DNA of 64,000 nucleotides from Macropodus opercularis (GCA_030770545.1 CM061098.1:15466001-15530000); one strand, 5' to 3'; shown: positions 49,733 through 62,611, numbered from the stretch's first letter. Numbers and translations: made by a program. The notes: generated from the sequence alone by a model not told the origin.

Positions 49733-52138
49733 CAACAATTTTGTGTGGGAGAATCTCAAAAGAAAAAAAAGCTTCATTTATGTGTGTTTAGTGGAGATTC
49801 CTTTTAGTCTTTTACTTGGTGTGTGTTTCTTGTGTCTTCTTTTTGCTCTGTCACTTTTCATCTCTTACTGTCTCTGGTAGATCAATATAGGCTAATTGGT
49901 GTGGAGCATCAGACAGTTAAGAGTCGTCTTTTCCCCGGAGTGCTTAATTAACACTGTCAGACTAACTACCTCAGTGAGTGAGTGTGTGTGTGCATGTGCG
50001 CATATGTCTGTGTTTGTTTCAGCCCAAAACAACCAAATGTTGCCAGTCCAGTCAGAAGGAAGTGTTCTCTATCTTACAAATGTGGAAACCCTTTTCCCGT
50101 ATTCCTTATAACCTCTGGATGCCCACCTTTCCCCTAAAACATAGGCACAGACAGTAGCTTCCTATTTGGACTGCTGTATGTATTCATGATGCAGCTGCTT
50201 ATACTACATCTGCTACTCTCCTTCTTTATGATAACTAGATATGATACTATGGTAACTTTGTGTTTTTTACTTGTTAGGAAGCAAGACTGCATCCAAGTTA
50301 AGAAACTTGTTTATGGAAAGTTCATTTTTAAAAGAATGAACAGGGAAAGTTTCGCATTGTGTCCTGTGGACTTTATATGTTATTGTATTAGTAGGTATTA
50401 TTAGATAATACATACATTCACTGCTCAAATACAGACTGATGAAACTACTCATAACAAAACATTGTGACCTCAGAAAAAAGTCCAGGAACTTAGTTTTGTT
50501 GTTTTTTTGTTCTCTTTTATTACATGTTTTATCATCAAACATAAAGCTAAAAGGAAAGGTATAGTTATATTTAGTTTTAAGATTTAAAAAAAATAAGAGT
50601 ATTTGTAAAGAAAAACTTGATAAGAGACGATGGGAACAGGTACAGTACAAAGACAGAAAATCATAGGGAAGTTGACAGAGGTGGAGGTGGAAGAGCAAAG
50701 GGATGAATCAGAGTGAGAGATAAAGGAGGATAGAGTGAGCACTGGAGATATAAAGTAGTAGCAGCTGCTTCTAGCCCATTAAAATGTAATTAAAATGAAC
50801 CTCATTATAGCGAAAGGCAGAGAGCGATGGGGAGACAGAGAAATAAACTGTTTTCTGCTGTCTACTTTATCACTCATCCAGACAGGAAATCATCAGTTGT
50901 TTCAAGTAAAGTCTTCGAAAGAGAGTGAGAAAAAAAAATAGAAATAGAAATCCCAAATGCCGTCTGGTTCTATGATGCTAATTAGATTTGAGCAGATCGT
51001 TTGGCAGAAAAGACATAATGTTCTGAATCCAGTTTGGCACCTCAGTCCTGAAAACATTGAATAGAATAATCCTTCTTCCCAGTCAATCAGTCTTTTTCCA
51101 AATACTAGGATTTCATCTTTTCATCTCATCTGCCAACCAACATTCACTTTGATGGGAAACGAGCAGGGCAGATTCCAAAGTTATGGAAGCAGTTGATCTT
51201 AACTTAATAATTAGAAAGTGTTTGTGTGTCTCGGCACATCAGCTTTTGCATTAGCCGTTTAGTCTGGAAACTAAACGGCTAATGTTCATCTAAGCCAAGT
51301 GAAGTACAGGCACAATAGCCTGTGGACGATTTATGTTAAACGTCCCCTATTACATCCCCAACAACATAAATAATAAAACAACAGCATGATGGTTGAATGT
51401 TCCACTATAACACATTGTGGTTTTTCATAACGCACAGAAGTTCACACACTGGGGCCTTAACTAACGTAAAAGGACCTTTTTACACAGTACAAGCTGATAA
51501 AAGCTCAAGGCTGCCAGCTTACTGACTGCATGGCACCATCATGTGATTAAAACAGTGGTACAATGATATTTACGGCAATCCAGAATACACATATTTGTGC
51601 TGTATTGGTAAAGTTGTTATATAACCAATAAGCGCTACTTTGTTCTGATGACTGAAAATTGAACACTCACTACACCCTGTACATTTGGGATTTAACAATG
51701 ATATAATTAAAGATAAGGAAAAACTATTTTTAAAAGGAGACCAGGATGCTTTTTAGATGTAATAAATATTTTTGCAGTAATTAAATACAACATGGATTGC
51801 TATCACGTTTGGTAAATTTTAAAAGAATGTAACATGCTTTAACTTGGATATGCGTGTTTGGAGACTAAATCCAAACCAACTTTTGGTATCTGTCAGCGGT
51901 TGCATTTCATTTGCTACTCAGAAAGCATCAGGGTTTAAAGCATAGAGCCCTGGCTACAGTAAACTTGCAACACTTCATGGCTTGCCACTTATCAATCTAG
52001 GGTTCAGTGCATCTGCTATTAAAATACAGACAGTAAAACCCTATTTTCTATGTAAGATGGGTTTACTGCACTGTAAATGCTGCCTTTTTGTACTGCCCAA
52101 AACGTAGGTGGTCTGGATATTTCTACTTTATTGGTACT
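49733..52138. other. Unassigned noncoding DNA
   Basis: No gene is recognised. The 143-codon minus frame at 50267-50698 is Phe/Leu/Asn-rich from AT-rich sequence and has no family signature. Homeobox-type AT motifs occur at about 50775-50815 and 50975-51090. A hairpin is listed separately. Confidence 0.5.
51249..51284. repeat. Perfect 15 bp inverted repeat (hairpin)
   Basis: CATTAGCCGTTTAGT (51249-51263) and its exact complement ACTAAACGGCTAATG (51270-51284) are separated by the 6-nt loop CTGGAA. The stem is too short for a usual animal pre-miRNA. Confidence 0.9.
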
Positions 52139-52257
52139 CATTCAATTAGGGGTTCAGTGTCTTCCCAAAGACATGTGACCCAGGGGAACCAGAAATTGAA
52201 CGACCAACCCTATCATTCGTGGGCGATTCCGCTTCCTTCTGAGTCAGTGCCGCTCCC
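52139..52257 (-). mobile_element. SINE family B, 3'-truncated, minus strand
   Basis: The minus strand reads a tRNA-like head GGAGCGGCACTGACTCAGAA, then GCGGAATCGCCCACGAATGA, GGGTTGGTCGTTCAATTTCT (B-box region) and CACATGTCTTTGGGAAGACA, ending at CTGAACCCCTAATTGAA. The head abuts the truncated L2 copy that begins at about 52260 on the plus strand. Confidence 0.8.
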
Positions 52258-52259
52258 TA

Positions 52260-53934
52260 AGACATTCTGCCCTTTACTTCTAAAATTCTTGAAAAAAATT
52301 GTAGCTAAACAACTATGTGACCACCTGCATAGGAATAACCTATATGAAGATTTCCAGTCAGGATTCAGATACGTCATCGACAGAAACAGCTCTGATTAGA
52401 GTCACTAATGATCTTCTCACAGCTTTAGACAATGGTCTAGTTTCTGTACTTGTCCTGTTAGATCTTAGTGCCGAATTTGATACCATAGGTCAAAGCATTC
52501 TATTACAGAAATTGAAACATAGCATTGGGATTAAAGGCACAGCACTAGGATGGTTTAAATCTTATTTGTTAAACAGATTCCAATTCCTCTCCTTTACATC
52601 ATATGTTAAAGAAATCTCTAGAACCGCCTACGTCCACCTTAGGAATATTGCTAAAATTAGGAGCATCCTTTCACAGAGTGATGTTAAAAAATTTATCACG
52701 CATTTGTTACCTCTAGGCTGGACTACTGTAACTCCCTACTCATACAATGTTCCAGTAACTCTAAAATCCTCCAGTTAATTCAAAATGCTGCAGTTTCTGT
52801 TCAGTTCTGACTGGACTAAGGAAGAGAGATCACATTTCTCCTAGATTAGCTTCTCTGCTTGGGCTTCCTGTAAAATGAATGAAAAAATATTCATAATAAA
52901 GCTCAATCTTAGCTTAACCCTTGTGCAGTCTTCGATGGGGTCAAAATGAAAATAGGGGGCCACTCAAGGGCCGCAGACAGACGATAAATCACAATACGCT
53001 TTATCTAGATGAACGGTTGGATGAACTTGTTCATCAGAAGATCCACACGTGTTCATTGCTTGTATGTAACACCCACAAAAAGTCTGTTTTATCCAACCCT
53101 TGTGTGTGTGTTTTTGAGCTTTGAGCGCCACCTATTACAGTTACAGTGGGGTCGTTTCGAGCACTCAAAGGCTGCACAGGGGTTAAAGACCTCATAGCTC
53201 CTTATGCTCCCAACAGAACACTCTCAATCTCAGAGCACTGGTGTACTTGTGGGTCCTTGAGTTTCCAAATGTAGAGCCTTTAGCTACCAAGCTCCTCTCC
53301 TGTGGAACCAGCTTCCAGTTCAGGTTCAAGAAGCAGACACCCTCTCTAGTTTTAAAACTAGGCTTAAAACCTTTCTTTTCGACAAAGCGTATAGTTGGAG
53401 ATGGTTCTGGTCACTCTGATCCATCTCTTAGTTAAGCTGTTATAGACTTATAGATCTCCTTCATATACTGAGCTCCTCTGGTTTTCTATTTATTCTATCC
53501 ACACCATGTCTACACGACTAACTTTGTCTCTTCTCTCCCGTAGTTATGCTTTTCCCTTTTTGTCTCTTTCTCTCTCTGTCCTCATCCACAGGTACCGTCA
53601 GACTCAGAGCCGTGTGTCTCCAGTGTTCAGTTGCTGACACAACCATCCTGCTTGTGTCTGTTGCTGCTTGTTTTTGTTGTTGTTGTTTTGATTTCTCTCT
53701 TCTCTATCCCCTCACCCCAACCGGTCAAGGCAGATGCCACATTCAGCCTGGGTCTGCTGGAGGTTTCTTACTCTCTAGAGAGGGAGTTTTCCTCTACACT
53801 GTTGCTATTTAAATGTACAATTTATTGATTGGCTACAATTAAAAGCTCAGTCTATGTGGGATTTGTAAAGTGCCTTGAAATAACTGTTGTTGTGAATTGC
53901 TATTGATATAAAATTTTATTGAATTGAATTGAAA
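52260..53934 (+). pseudogene. L2/Maui-type LINE, broken copy with RT part, MITE insertion and full 3' tail
   Basis: The reverse transcriptase begins at the KFLKKIVAKQLCDHLHRNN and LYEDFQSGFRY blocks. After a frameshift it continues with LIRVTNDLLTALDNGLVSVL, VLLDLSAEFDTI and LGWFKSYLLNRFQFLSF. The conserved catalytic YADD segment is deleted, and the frame resumes at EISRTAYVHLRNIAKIRSIL. Its C-terminus is split at 52918-53182 by a 265 bp MITE. Beyond that come CGTSFQFRFKKQTPS (in frame shift), the 3' UTR, and (TTGAA)n at 53918-53933. L2 normally reads AFDTI where AEFDTI is seen. Point mutations, the active-site loss and the insertion make it inactive. Confidence 0.88.
52918..53182. mobile_element. 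piggyBac-like MITE, 265 bp, inside the L2 copy
   Basis: TTAA at 52914-52917 and 53183-53186 flanks inverted ends CCCTTGTGCAG and CTGCACAGGGG (11 bp, one mismatch). Removing the insert rejoins the L2 consensus around ATCTTAGCTTAA and AGACCTCATAG, which proves insertion into L2. No coding capacity. The TTAA duplication and CCC ends fit piggyBac. It is a different family from the 124 bp MITE at 43475. Confidence 0.9.
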
Positions 53935-56900
53935 ATAGCTGTAAAGGGCATAGAGCATGATGTGCATGTTCAACCTGTCCTGTATTATTATCCATCAAAT
54001 AGTTTTTACTTCAACTATATCCTTTCAGTAATGTTTTCTAATCCAGAGCTACATGTTAGAAAGGTAATATACTTGTTTGTCCTCCAGCCTCTCATCACCC
54101 ACACATTGCTACAAGTAACTGAGTCCGTAACCCATAATCTTTTATGCTCACGTTATACTCAACACACAAATTAGGTCTCACATTTGCAAGCCCAATTAAA
54201 TCACATCACAGTTCACATACCAGGAAAGCAAGTAAAAGTAACATTTTTGTATTAGACGTTATGGATGTCACATCATCGGTCATACTGCTAATACCACAGT
54301 GCTGATACATGGGTAAAATGAGAGTCATGTTAAAGAACATGGCCACGTGCTCATTATTACATTTGGGTTTCGCCACTACAGGTAAAATGGGCTTTTCTCT
54401 ACCTACAAAGAGCAAATTGTGCACATCCCTAAAGACACACAGGTGCAAATATAAATATGCACACATGCATGTAAATTATAACAAAACTAGTTCTGGACCA
54501 AATACACACTATTCAGTGTTGATATTCAGTCAAGCAGTGTGTGTACTTAGGCATCAGAAGGAGAAGATGCTACAGGCAGAGCAGTACTCGTGGAGCCTGT
54601 GTGTGTGTCTGTGTGTTTATGGTTGTCTAATAACTAGGGCAAAGCAGTCTTGGGGATATTAGCATTTTTTTAATTGAAAAATGGTCAGAAGGGAAAATAG
54701 CTCATACTGATCGAGACAGCACACACACACACACACACACACAGGCTGTGTGTTTAAGAGGACACACACACAGCAGTCTACACATAGATGAACCAGATCT
54801 ACACTTAAAATGAGGTTGTCGTACTGTGAGAGCAGAAACATTTTGATGATACGTTGCATATAAATAAATTAACAGCGTGTTTACTGTATACATAATGCAT
54901 CTTATTATATTCTACAGTATTTACATTGAGCTATTTAGTAAAAATCATCAGCATTAAATACAATAAGTGGCTATTAAATACATCACTGTTTGCCAGAGAG
55001 TTTGTGTGTGACCGTTACAGCCCTTGGTGCTGAAAACATAAAGTGGTTTAACTCCTGCACCGACCGTAATTTATGGAAAAAAGATCAAGTTTTAAACAAA
55101 TTGTTTGCCGACAACCATTTATCGACTGAATATGGAGTAAACTGTCTCACTGCGAGTTGCTTAAGCCAATCTTAGCTCTTTTATCATAATCAAGAATTGC
55201 TACCTCTATGTTCACTACCAAACAGGATGCACATTAAAGGCTTTGTTGGAATTGAGATTTAAAACTGTTTGCTTGTTTGTTAGGTTTTATTTTTTTTCCA
55301 TTTCACAAAACACAGAGTAATGCTGGATATGGTACTGGTTCTGTATAAAAGTCCCAAATCACACCAGATATTTAGCCCTTTTTTTCAGTTATGAACGTTT
55401 TCTACTTCTCTCACTTTATCCATTCAGTCTTGTTTTCCAGAGCCACTCTGCTTCTTAATGCTGAACTCTATTACAGAGATACAGATAAGTAAACAGATTT
55501 TGTCTGTGAACGTGAGCATCTGTTTATGTGTATGTATGTGCTTAGAGAGAAAGCGAGAGCCTATACAGAGACACTAAGATCCCATATCAGCTAATAGTTT
55601 TCCAGACTTTCCTTCTCAGTCAGCTCAGTGTTTCTCTCTTTCTAAGTGAACACATTCACACATTCAGCAGTCCATGTGTCTATGTGGATGTATACTCCAC
55701 TACAGTGAACATGATAGCTTTTGTTGATATATCTGGTACTGTTCCAATCTCCCGCAGTTGTCAAGTGTGAAAAGTTATCCATCCCTTTATATCTCTGTGT
55801 GTAAAGCCACGTGTACCTACCACACATACAGCCTACCACAAACACAAGTAAAACGGTTATTCTAAGCCTTAGATTTACAGCCAAATTATCAAAACTGATC
55901 AACCTATGATTCAAATATGTCTAAAATACAATTACAGAAACTCCCGAAATGGAATGATATGATAGGTTCACTTATAGAAAGCTTGACAAGAGACTGTTCA
56001 GAATGAATCCAACTAACGCCTAAAATTAAAACTAGATAAAGACCTTTGCTGCATTCAGACTGGAGTTGGCAAGACAAAATATACTCAGCAGGTGGGACTG
56101 GAAAAATTGTGGGTGGCAAAACTTGCTCAAGCTATCTTGGCTCACAAGCACGTTCTATAAGTCTTTCTGAACTTTAAATATATAAGAAAAGGGCCAGAAA
56201 AACTAAAATATTTGAGCTCTGACACGTTTCTTTGAATTCTTTAAATCAGGTTAAAGGCAGAACTTTAAAAATCAGAACACTTTATTGGCTCTAATCCTCT
56301 AACAGGCACTAAAACACTGCAGTACCTCTACTCCCAGGTAAGGTACTGCTAGTCTACAGCCTAGATTACCTCAGCCAGGAACATTGCTTCATTGGGTGGC
56401 ATGTTTAAGATATTTTTATTGCCCCATTGCGCCAAATGCTCTGAATTGACACTACCTTGCACAGCAGCCTGTGGTAAACCAGTCACCTGCACATGTGCAA
56501 TATACTGCATTAAGTGGAAAAATTTCCAGCATTTGTTGAAAGATATCCCAATTATTAATTTTAGACAAGACAACAAAGTCTCTGGCACATAGAAATCAGT
56601 CGCCCAGGTTGCAGATGAAAGGCCATTACAGGTGAAGTGTCTGGATCAGTAATGAAGACATAGCACTTCAGTAAAAAAAAAAAAAAAGTTGAGTTAACAT
56701 CTACCCTTGTTGTTGCAGAACTTTATACTAAGTGTGTACATTAACAGTAAGTGAGACTGAAGTTTAACAGTAGACAACACTGCAACAAAACCTCGACCTT
56801 CGAACAAACAAACATAGATAATCTCACAGTCCTTGACCACTTCTGATATCATACATCTTACTGTAAAACAATTCAAAGGCTGAAAGGTAAAGTGTTCAAA

Positions 56901-58499
56901 TCTGCTGTAAAACTTTACTCAATGTGATTGTGTGAATTCTCACCTCACTAGCTCGCTTAAAAACAATGTTTAGAAAGTGGTGACCTACACCAACTTATGC
57001 TTATGTTTCCTGGAACTAAAACAGGACAAATCTACTTACTCTTCATCATTTTTGATTAGTACTCTCATTAACACACCATATATATACCATAATATCAATT
57101 GTACTATCTTAGCTGTGTGTTGTACACATTGAGCAGGTTGAGAAAGCAATAATAAGTGTCTGCGTTGTATTGCAGAATGAACGTTTTGGAGCCAATTCCA
57201 ATCACCGCTTCAGACTTTAACAGAGCATGATACAGCCTCATTTGCATTCAAGGTCTTTAGTCTAAGAAGGCTGTAATAGACAGTGATGGTATGTATTACT
57301 GGTCTACTGCTTTTCATTATGCAGCTAATGATTCCCTGTCAGGTTCTATTGTAAATGAATGAGGGGCAAAACGAGTGTGGGAGAGCAAAGACAGAAAGAC
57401 GCAGGGGAAAGAGAGACAACAACATCAGATACATACTAAAATATGTGTCAAGAGATTATGCTGAATTAGCTTAGTGTTACGATTTTACCAAAACAGACTA
57501 GAACAAGATAGTCCTGTCATGACCATGCACTGATGATGATGCTAGTAGAGAGTGATTCACTTATTATAAAGATACGACAGCTGGCCTTCAACACTAATGT
57601 TCACTTATTGAAAAGCAAAATAAAACAAGTGTTAATTAGTATGCTTTAATGGAGCTAGTGTGATGTGATGGACATGGAGTTTAGCTAGCTGCACTGTCCT
57701 TCAAATCCTCCTCTATCTAGACCTGTACTGAAATGCACAAACTGAAGCAGGATTCAAACTGAAAATCTGTGGGACTAAATAAATGAAATATCTGCTTAAT
57801 TTCCATATATATATATATAAACACAGATGTATTATAATGGTACCAATGCCGTATTTTAATTAGAAGTATATCACTATGGTGCTATATAAAGATTTTCACT
57901 TTGGCAGCATTCTTACAATTTTATCCTTTTGATTCATACACTGCCATTTATGATTTTATAAATTCTCCCATTGACTGCCATATGCTTTATAAAAATGTAT
58001 TCTTCGACAAAACGCTATACTTCCTTCATGCTTTTTGCAAGGTATAAGAAATTCTGTTGCCTGGCGTGTGCATGAAGCTTCACATTCTTCTGACTAGATT
58101 AATATTTCCGTGCCAACCACTCTATTCAAATAAAACTGATATTAACATGATAAATGGATTCATTAAGATGAACAACATAAAAACAGAAAAAAACATAAAC
58201 TGTTAGGACACAAAACTTTCACATGGCCTTAAAAGCTTATGGACTGCTGTTGTTGAGTGTGAACATATCTTTTAAAATGCTTTCTTCTATATATTAATTA
58301 AACATATTAGAACAACAAAGGTATTTTATTTAACTTAACTATGTAACTCTGTGACACTACGCTTACACATGCAGAAAGAAATGGAAAGAGTTAAGCACTA
58401 AAGCGTCACATTAAACATACTGAAGAGCAAAAAATATCAAATGAGCATAGATGCCATATATCAATCATGTCAATTAGATAACCTTTTTGGCCGGCTAGA
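53935..58499. other. Unassigned noncoding DNA
   Basis: No gene or named transposon is recognised. (CA)n lies at 54719-54743 and a short (AT)n near 57807. The segment 57170-57360 carries POU and homeobox-type motifs and is described under findings. Confidence 0.5.
54719..54743. repeat. (CA)n microsatellite
   Basis: Twelve uninterrupted CA units. Confidence 0.95.
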
Positions 58500-58592
58500 A
58501 TGATTTAGAGACACTGTGAGAACATGCAAACTTCACGCAGAAACCACACAACCCCAGGACTGAAGCCTAGACCACACTACAATGCCACCCAA
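58500..58592 (-). mobile_element. Degenerate SINE family A copy, minus strand
   Basis: GATTTAGAGACAC followed by GTGAGAACATGCAAACTTCA, CGCAGAAACCACAC and AACCCCAGGACTGAAGCC corresponds to the reverse complement of SINE A body segments, with its middle and 3' parts missing. Confidence 0.5.
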
Positions 58593-61479
58593 GCATCATT
58601 ACCAAAATGCAAAACTGCATTAAAGAATGTGATTTTTAATTAAAAATTAATTCTTTTGTCAGAAATACCAGAGCATTACTACAGTGTGCTGAGCAGTCCA
58701 TTTGCACCAGCCATGTAAGCAAGGCAGCGTAACCATGACGGTCAATGGCAACCTCAGCATGGCCCACCTGCCACCACACAGCCTTGCTCTGGTCTTAATA
58801 CACGGGCTATATAATTTAGTCTAATTAGAATGCCAACGGAAAATCTCCCTCCAGCAAATACACTTGATACATACGTTCACACTCACACATGCATGCATTC
58901 CTGTAGAGACACGCATCCCTACATTATTCACTGGTAATTACAATGTCAATAAGCCACAGTGGCCTCACACTATCACTAGCTACAGCTTAAACACACGCAC
59001 ACTATCCTTTAATTGCCCTTCAGTCAAATACGTTAGCACTTATTTTCTCACATGCTCACACACATGCACACAGTCCCACTAGTGCAGCAGTCCATTCAGA
59101 CTCCCCATGGTGTAAATCTGTACACTCCCACTGTCCCCCTACTGGATCTTTATCCACGCAGACACATGCCCACACACAAGGTCATAGACATGGCAGTGGA
59201 TGCTTGCTTAGAATGTTGTTGTTTTTTTTACATCCGTCCCTCTGTTGTGTCCCCAGATATTTGCAAAGTCATTTAATCTGTTAATCAACTGTAGTCTCTT
59301 TATGTGTTCCATTCATTCATTCTCTATGTCGTTGTCTTACATTTTTCTTATCTTTATATCACTTGTCATTACTATGACTCCCCCCATGACTAGTGGACAG
59401 TTAATTAATGCAATTAGCTTTCTCTCTCTACTCTATTAATGCATTAACAAAACAATGGCACTAGTGGTTGAGTCGCTTCTGGATACAGAAGCATACAACT
59501 CATTATCTCCTACTATTAGTATGACATGAATTGCTTAACAATATAAAATTATAGTTATGTATAATGAGTTCTATTTGATTCTGTCTTACCACCACACATA
59601 CCAAATCTGTCCTCAGATTCAGCTCACCCCAGGGCTGTGCACTGCATTCCCCTGGGCTCTTATTTAATTGAAAAGACTATGCATTCAAGTCATTTTGCAG
59701 TTCTCAATTGGTTATAAATTGTCTTGTGTGTCTCCGACAGAAGACACATGCCAAATGTCCATTCCTTTCCAAAATATTTTTTTCAATATTCATGAACCTA
59801 ACTGTGTGCTTAAACGTGTTTAACTGTGTTAGGATGATGTTGACTGTTATCCTAAGGTAAGAGAAATAAAAACACGATGGCAAAGGGTGTATAGATGTTT
59901 AGAATTATCCTTGTGCCTTTTAAATAATTAAATATCTTCATTGACCACAATGCTTTAGTAGGTAGATATGACCAGAAGGTACCAAAAGTTATGACCTAAC
60001 AAGGCGTGTTCATAAGTTTTAGAGGCAAACTCTTGACACACTCTTGCTACAAGCCAATGTAGCCAAAATGAGGTTTGATGTGGTTCACCACTTTGTCATT
60101 TCCTTTCTCTTTGGCTGCTTATCATCTTGCCTTGTGTTTTTTTTTTCTTCTTTTTCTTTATCTGTCTTCCATTTCTGTACTTCTACTGACTTTTCTCCTC
60201 CAAGCCCTCCTCTCTTCTTGATTATTTCATTTTAAATAATCTCCGTCCATTAATTTCCCTCAACATCTCTCCTGCCATTTCCCCCTGTGAATACAGGGAA
60301 AGAGAGCTCCCCCCCATCTCCTGTCGTCCTGTCTCTGCTCTCCCCTCCTCTGATCGGCTCTCCTGGCTCAGGCCCAGTTAAATTACCAGTTCTACAGAGC
60401 GATGGTGACAGAGTGCAGAACTTAATTACACACTGGCTGACAGCAAGGACTATATGTTAGATTTTCCCTTTCTCTCCCTCTGCTTTTCCTTTCCTGAATA
60501 TTTTCTTTTCCTTGACTTTCTCTTTGTCTCCTTACGTCTAATTAACAACTGGTTAAGGTACTGTGCTCCATGATGTATCTATGTGCTTATTATACGCTTC
60601 TGAGTTTAGAGTAGGCTAGATGACTGTACTGGGGAGGTTATACAGTATGTAATGTGCAAAATGGTAACAGCACTAAAGCAACCTGCAGACACTAGCTCTG
60701 GATACTGGCCAAGGTTTTCTTTAAATGCCTAATAGTTTTCATTGTCTAAATAAGAAACAGAAAAAAAGCACGTAAATTTCTATCAATTTGATCCATAATT
60801 TTCTGCTGTTGTCACTGCACAAATTCAAATGATTCTAAAATAATCCCAGTGATCTCAGCAGGCAAATATGCATAACTTCTGGAACAAATCTGTCTGCCAG
60901 GCTTAATCAACTTCAATGCTGACAGCATAGAGATCAATAGGTCTAATGGCAGCTGCAGCACCAACATTTGAATAAGTGGTGGGTGAAGCAGCTGATGCCA
61001 CCGCAGGCCACACTGGCACTTTGAAATCAAACAAGAGTAGTAGCTGCACCAGTATTTTGGATTTTAGTAGTTTAAGGAGTATATGTAGAAGTATATTCAA
61101 CTCCATCTAAATCAGTGTCCTCTGACGCTCCTGCATCATGTGAAGTGACAGGAACCATACTCTACTCTCTCTGGTGGGCTATTATTATTTTCCATGGAGC
61201 CACATGAGAACCAGAAAATACTATGGAGGGCCGGACCAAAAGGCTGAACTAAATTCTGCACAATATTAATAGTATTTATTTATAAAAAAGCAGTAAAAAG
61301 CATTTTTTTTGACAAGGTGATAAGACTGGTGAGAGTACATGACACAAAAAATGACATTTACTCAACACAATTTCCCAAAATAATGGTTAACAAAATGTGC
61401 GATGTTTGTAGCATTACCTACATTTGCAGTTTAATCACCTAATTGTTTTCTGTTCTTTTTTCTTGTTCAGTGAGAGAAA
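58593..61479. other. Unassigned noncoding DNA
   Basis: No gene is recognised. 58680-58850 and 60340-60445 are repeat-free, moderately GC segments with homeobox-type TTAATTA/TAATTAGA motifs (see findings). From about 61150 the sequence (AGCCACATGAGAACCAGAAA and GGAGGGCCGGACC) is probably the 3' untranslated part of the hAT element whose coding remnant follows on the minus strand. Confidence 0.5.
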
Positions 61480-62420
61480 TCTAGTCTGTTGGCCTTTAAC
61501 AAGTACATCAAAGTCAGGTTGAATGTCTGAGGTGGAGATGCGAAGCACAGCTGTCAGATGATAATCAGTGAGAGAGGATCTATACCTGGATTTGTTAAAC
61601 TTCATCACTGAGAATGTTCATATAGAGTAGGTAGAGCCAAAGAGAACAAACATCTTCTCAGCATGTCTCCTCATGTTTGGAAACTTCTCCTCCTTGAGAG
61701 AAGAGTAAAATTCCAGCAGTGATTGTAAGTTAAAGTGCTCTGCCATTACTGCATCAGACTGCAGGTCAGTGAGTTCCAGCTGGACATCAGTGAGTGCATT
61801 ATCCACATTGCAGGTAAACGGACAGGGAATCATGTGCATTTCACCCTCCATTGGTCTGAGATCTTCAAATTCCCCTTGAAAACTCACCATGCAGCACTCC
61901 TAACATGGATGAGTACCTGCAGAGGTGATCAGCTGATGGTATGATTTCTTTCAGGGTTTGCATGTGAGTGAGATTGTTGCTGTCCAGTTGTAAGTCCTTG
62001 TACGAAACTGTAACTTTGTCATGCAGTCCCTTGCCTTGCAGTTTGGTGTTCAGTGCAGTCACATCAACAACAAATGCAAAATCTGCCATCCAGTCCTCAT
62101 CTGAGGGCTTTCTTCTCACAAAACTCTTACACTCTCTCTTTTAGACGAAACTCTTTTTAGCACTTTGACCAGGCTGAGCCATCGGGCAGCTGTGTGGTAG
62201 CTGACGTCAGTCTTGTCCTCTAAAAGTACAACAAACTGCATGTGATTCAATGCTTGTGCCCTTATGAAGTTTAATATTTTAAATATGAAATATTTTAAAA
62301 CATCAATTACACAGTTAATTTTAAGCACTGACTTGCACAACGCATGCTGATGTAAAATACAACACAAAAACACCACTTTCTGATCCGTGTTGATTTCAGT
62401 CACTTTATCTTGCATACGTT
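61480..62420 (-). pseudogene. hAT-superfamily transposase remnant (Charlie-like, C-terminal half)
   Basis: From 62415 downward, three consecutive frames together follow the hAT transposase type found in GTF2IRD2/Charlie-like proteins. Blocks seen are INTDQKVVFLCCILHQHALC, NFIRAQALNHMQF, YHTAARWLSLVKVLKRV, DEDWMADFAFVVDVTALNTK, LQLELTDLQSD-type, LQSLLEFYSSLKEEKFPNMR, and MFVLFGSTY. An in-frame TGA follows, then TFSVMKFNKSRYRSSLTDYH and LTAVLRISTSDIQPD near 61500. These correspond to the central RNase-H-like part and the C-terminal hAT dimerisation region. The N-terminal BED zinc finger is absent, and two frame shifts and the stop disable it. No inverted ends were identified with confidence. 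Confidence 0.83.
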
Positions 62421-62611
62421 TTAACGGTCCCAGATTTTTCCGTTAGATTTGGACAACTGTCTGATGTGACTCCCTCCAGTTTGTCCCATTTCAGTCCCCG
62501 TGTGTCCATGCACGCATATACCTTAGATTAACAAATCGCTCTCTGTTGTCGTCCCTTTCATTGAGCGCATTGCTGCCAGCTCCTCCGTAATCTTGAAATC
62601 TCACATCGCAG

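Noticed and set aside
50267..50698. A 143-codon minus-strand reading frame
   Set aside because: Phe/Leu/Asn-rich composition follows from AT-rich DNA. There is no motif or neighbouring exon evidence.
51249..51284. Possible microRNA precursor
   Set aside because: The stem is 15 bp with a 6-nt loop, shorter than an animal pre-miRNA, and the flanks do not extend the pairing.
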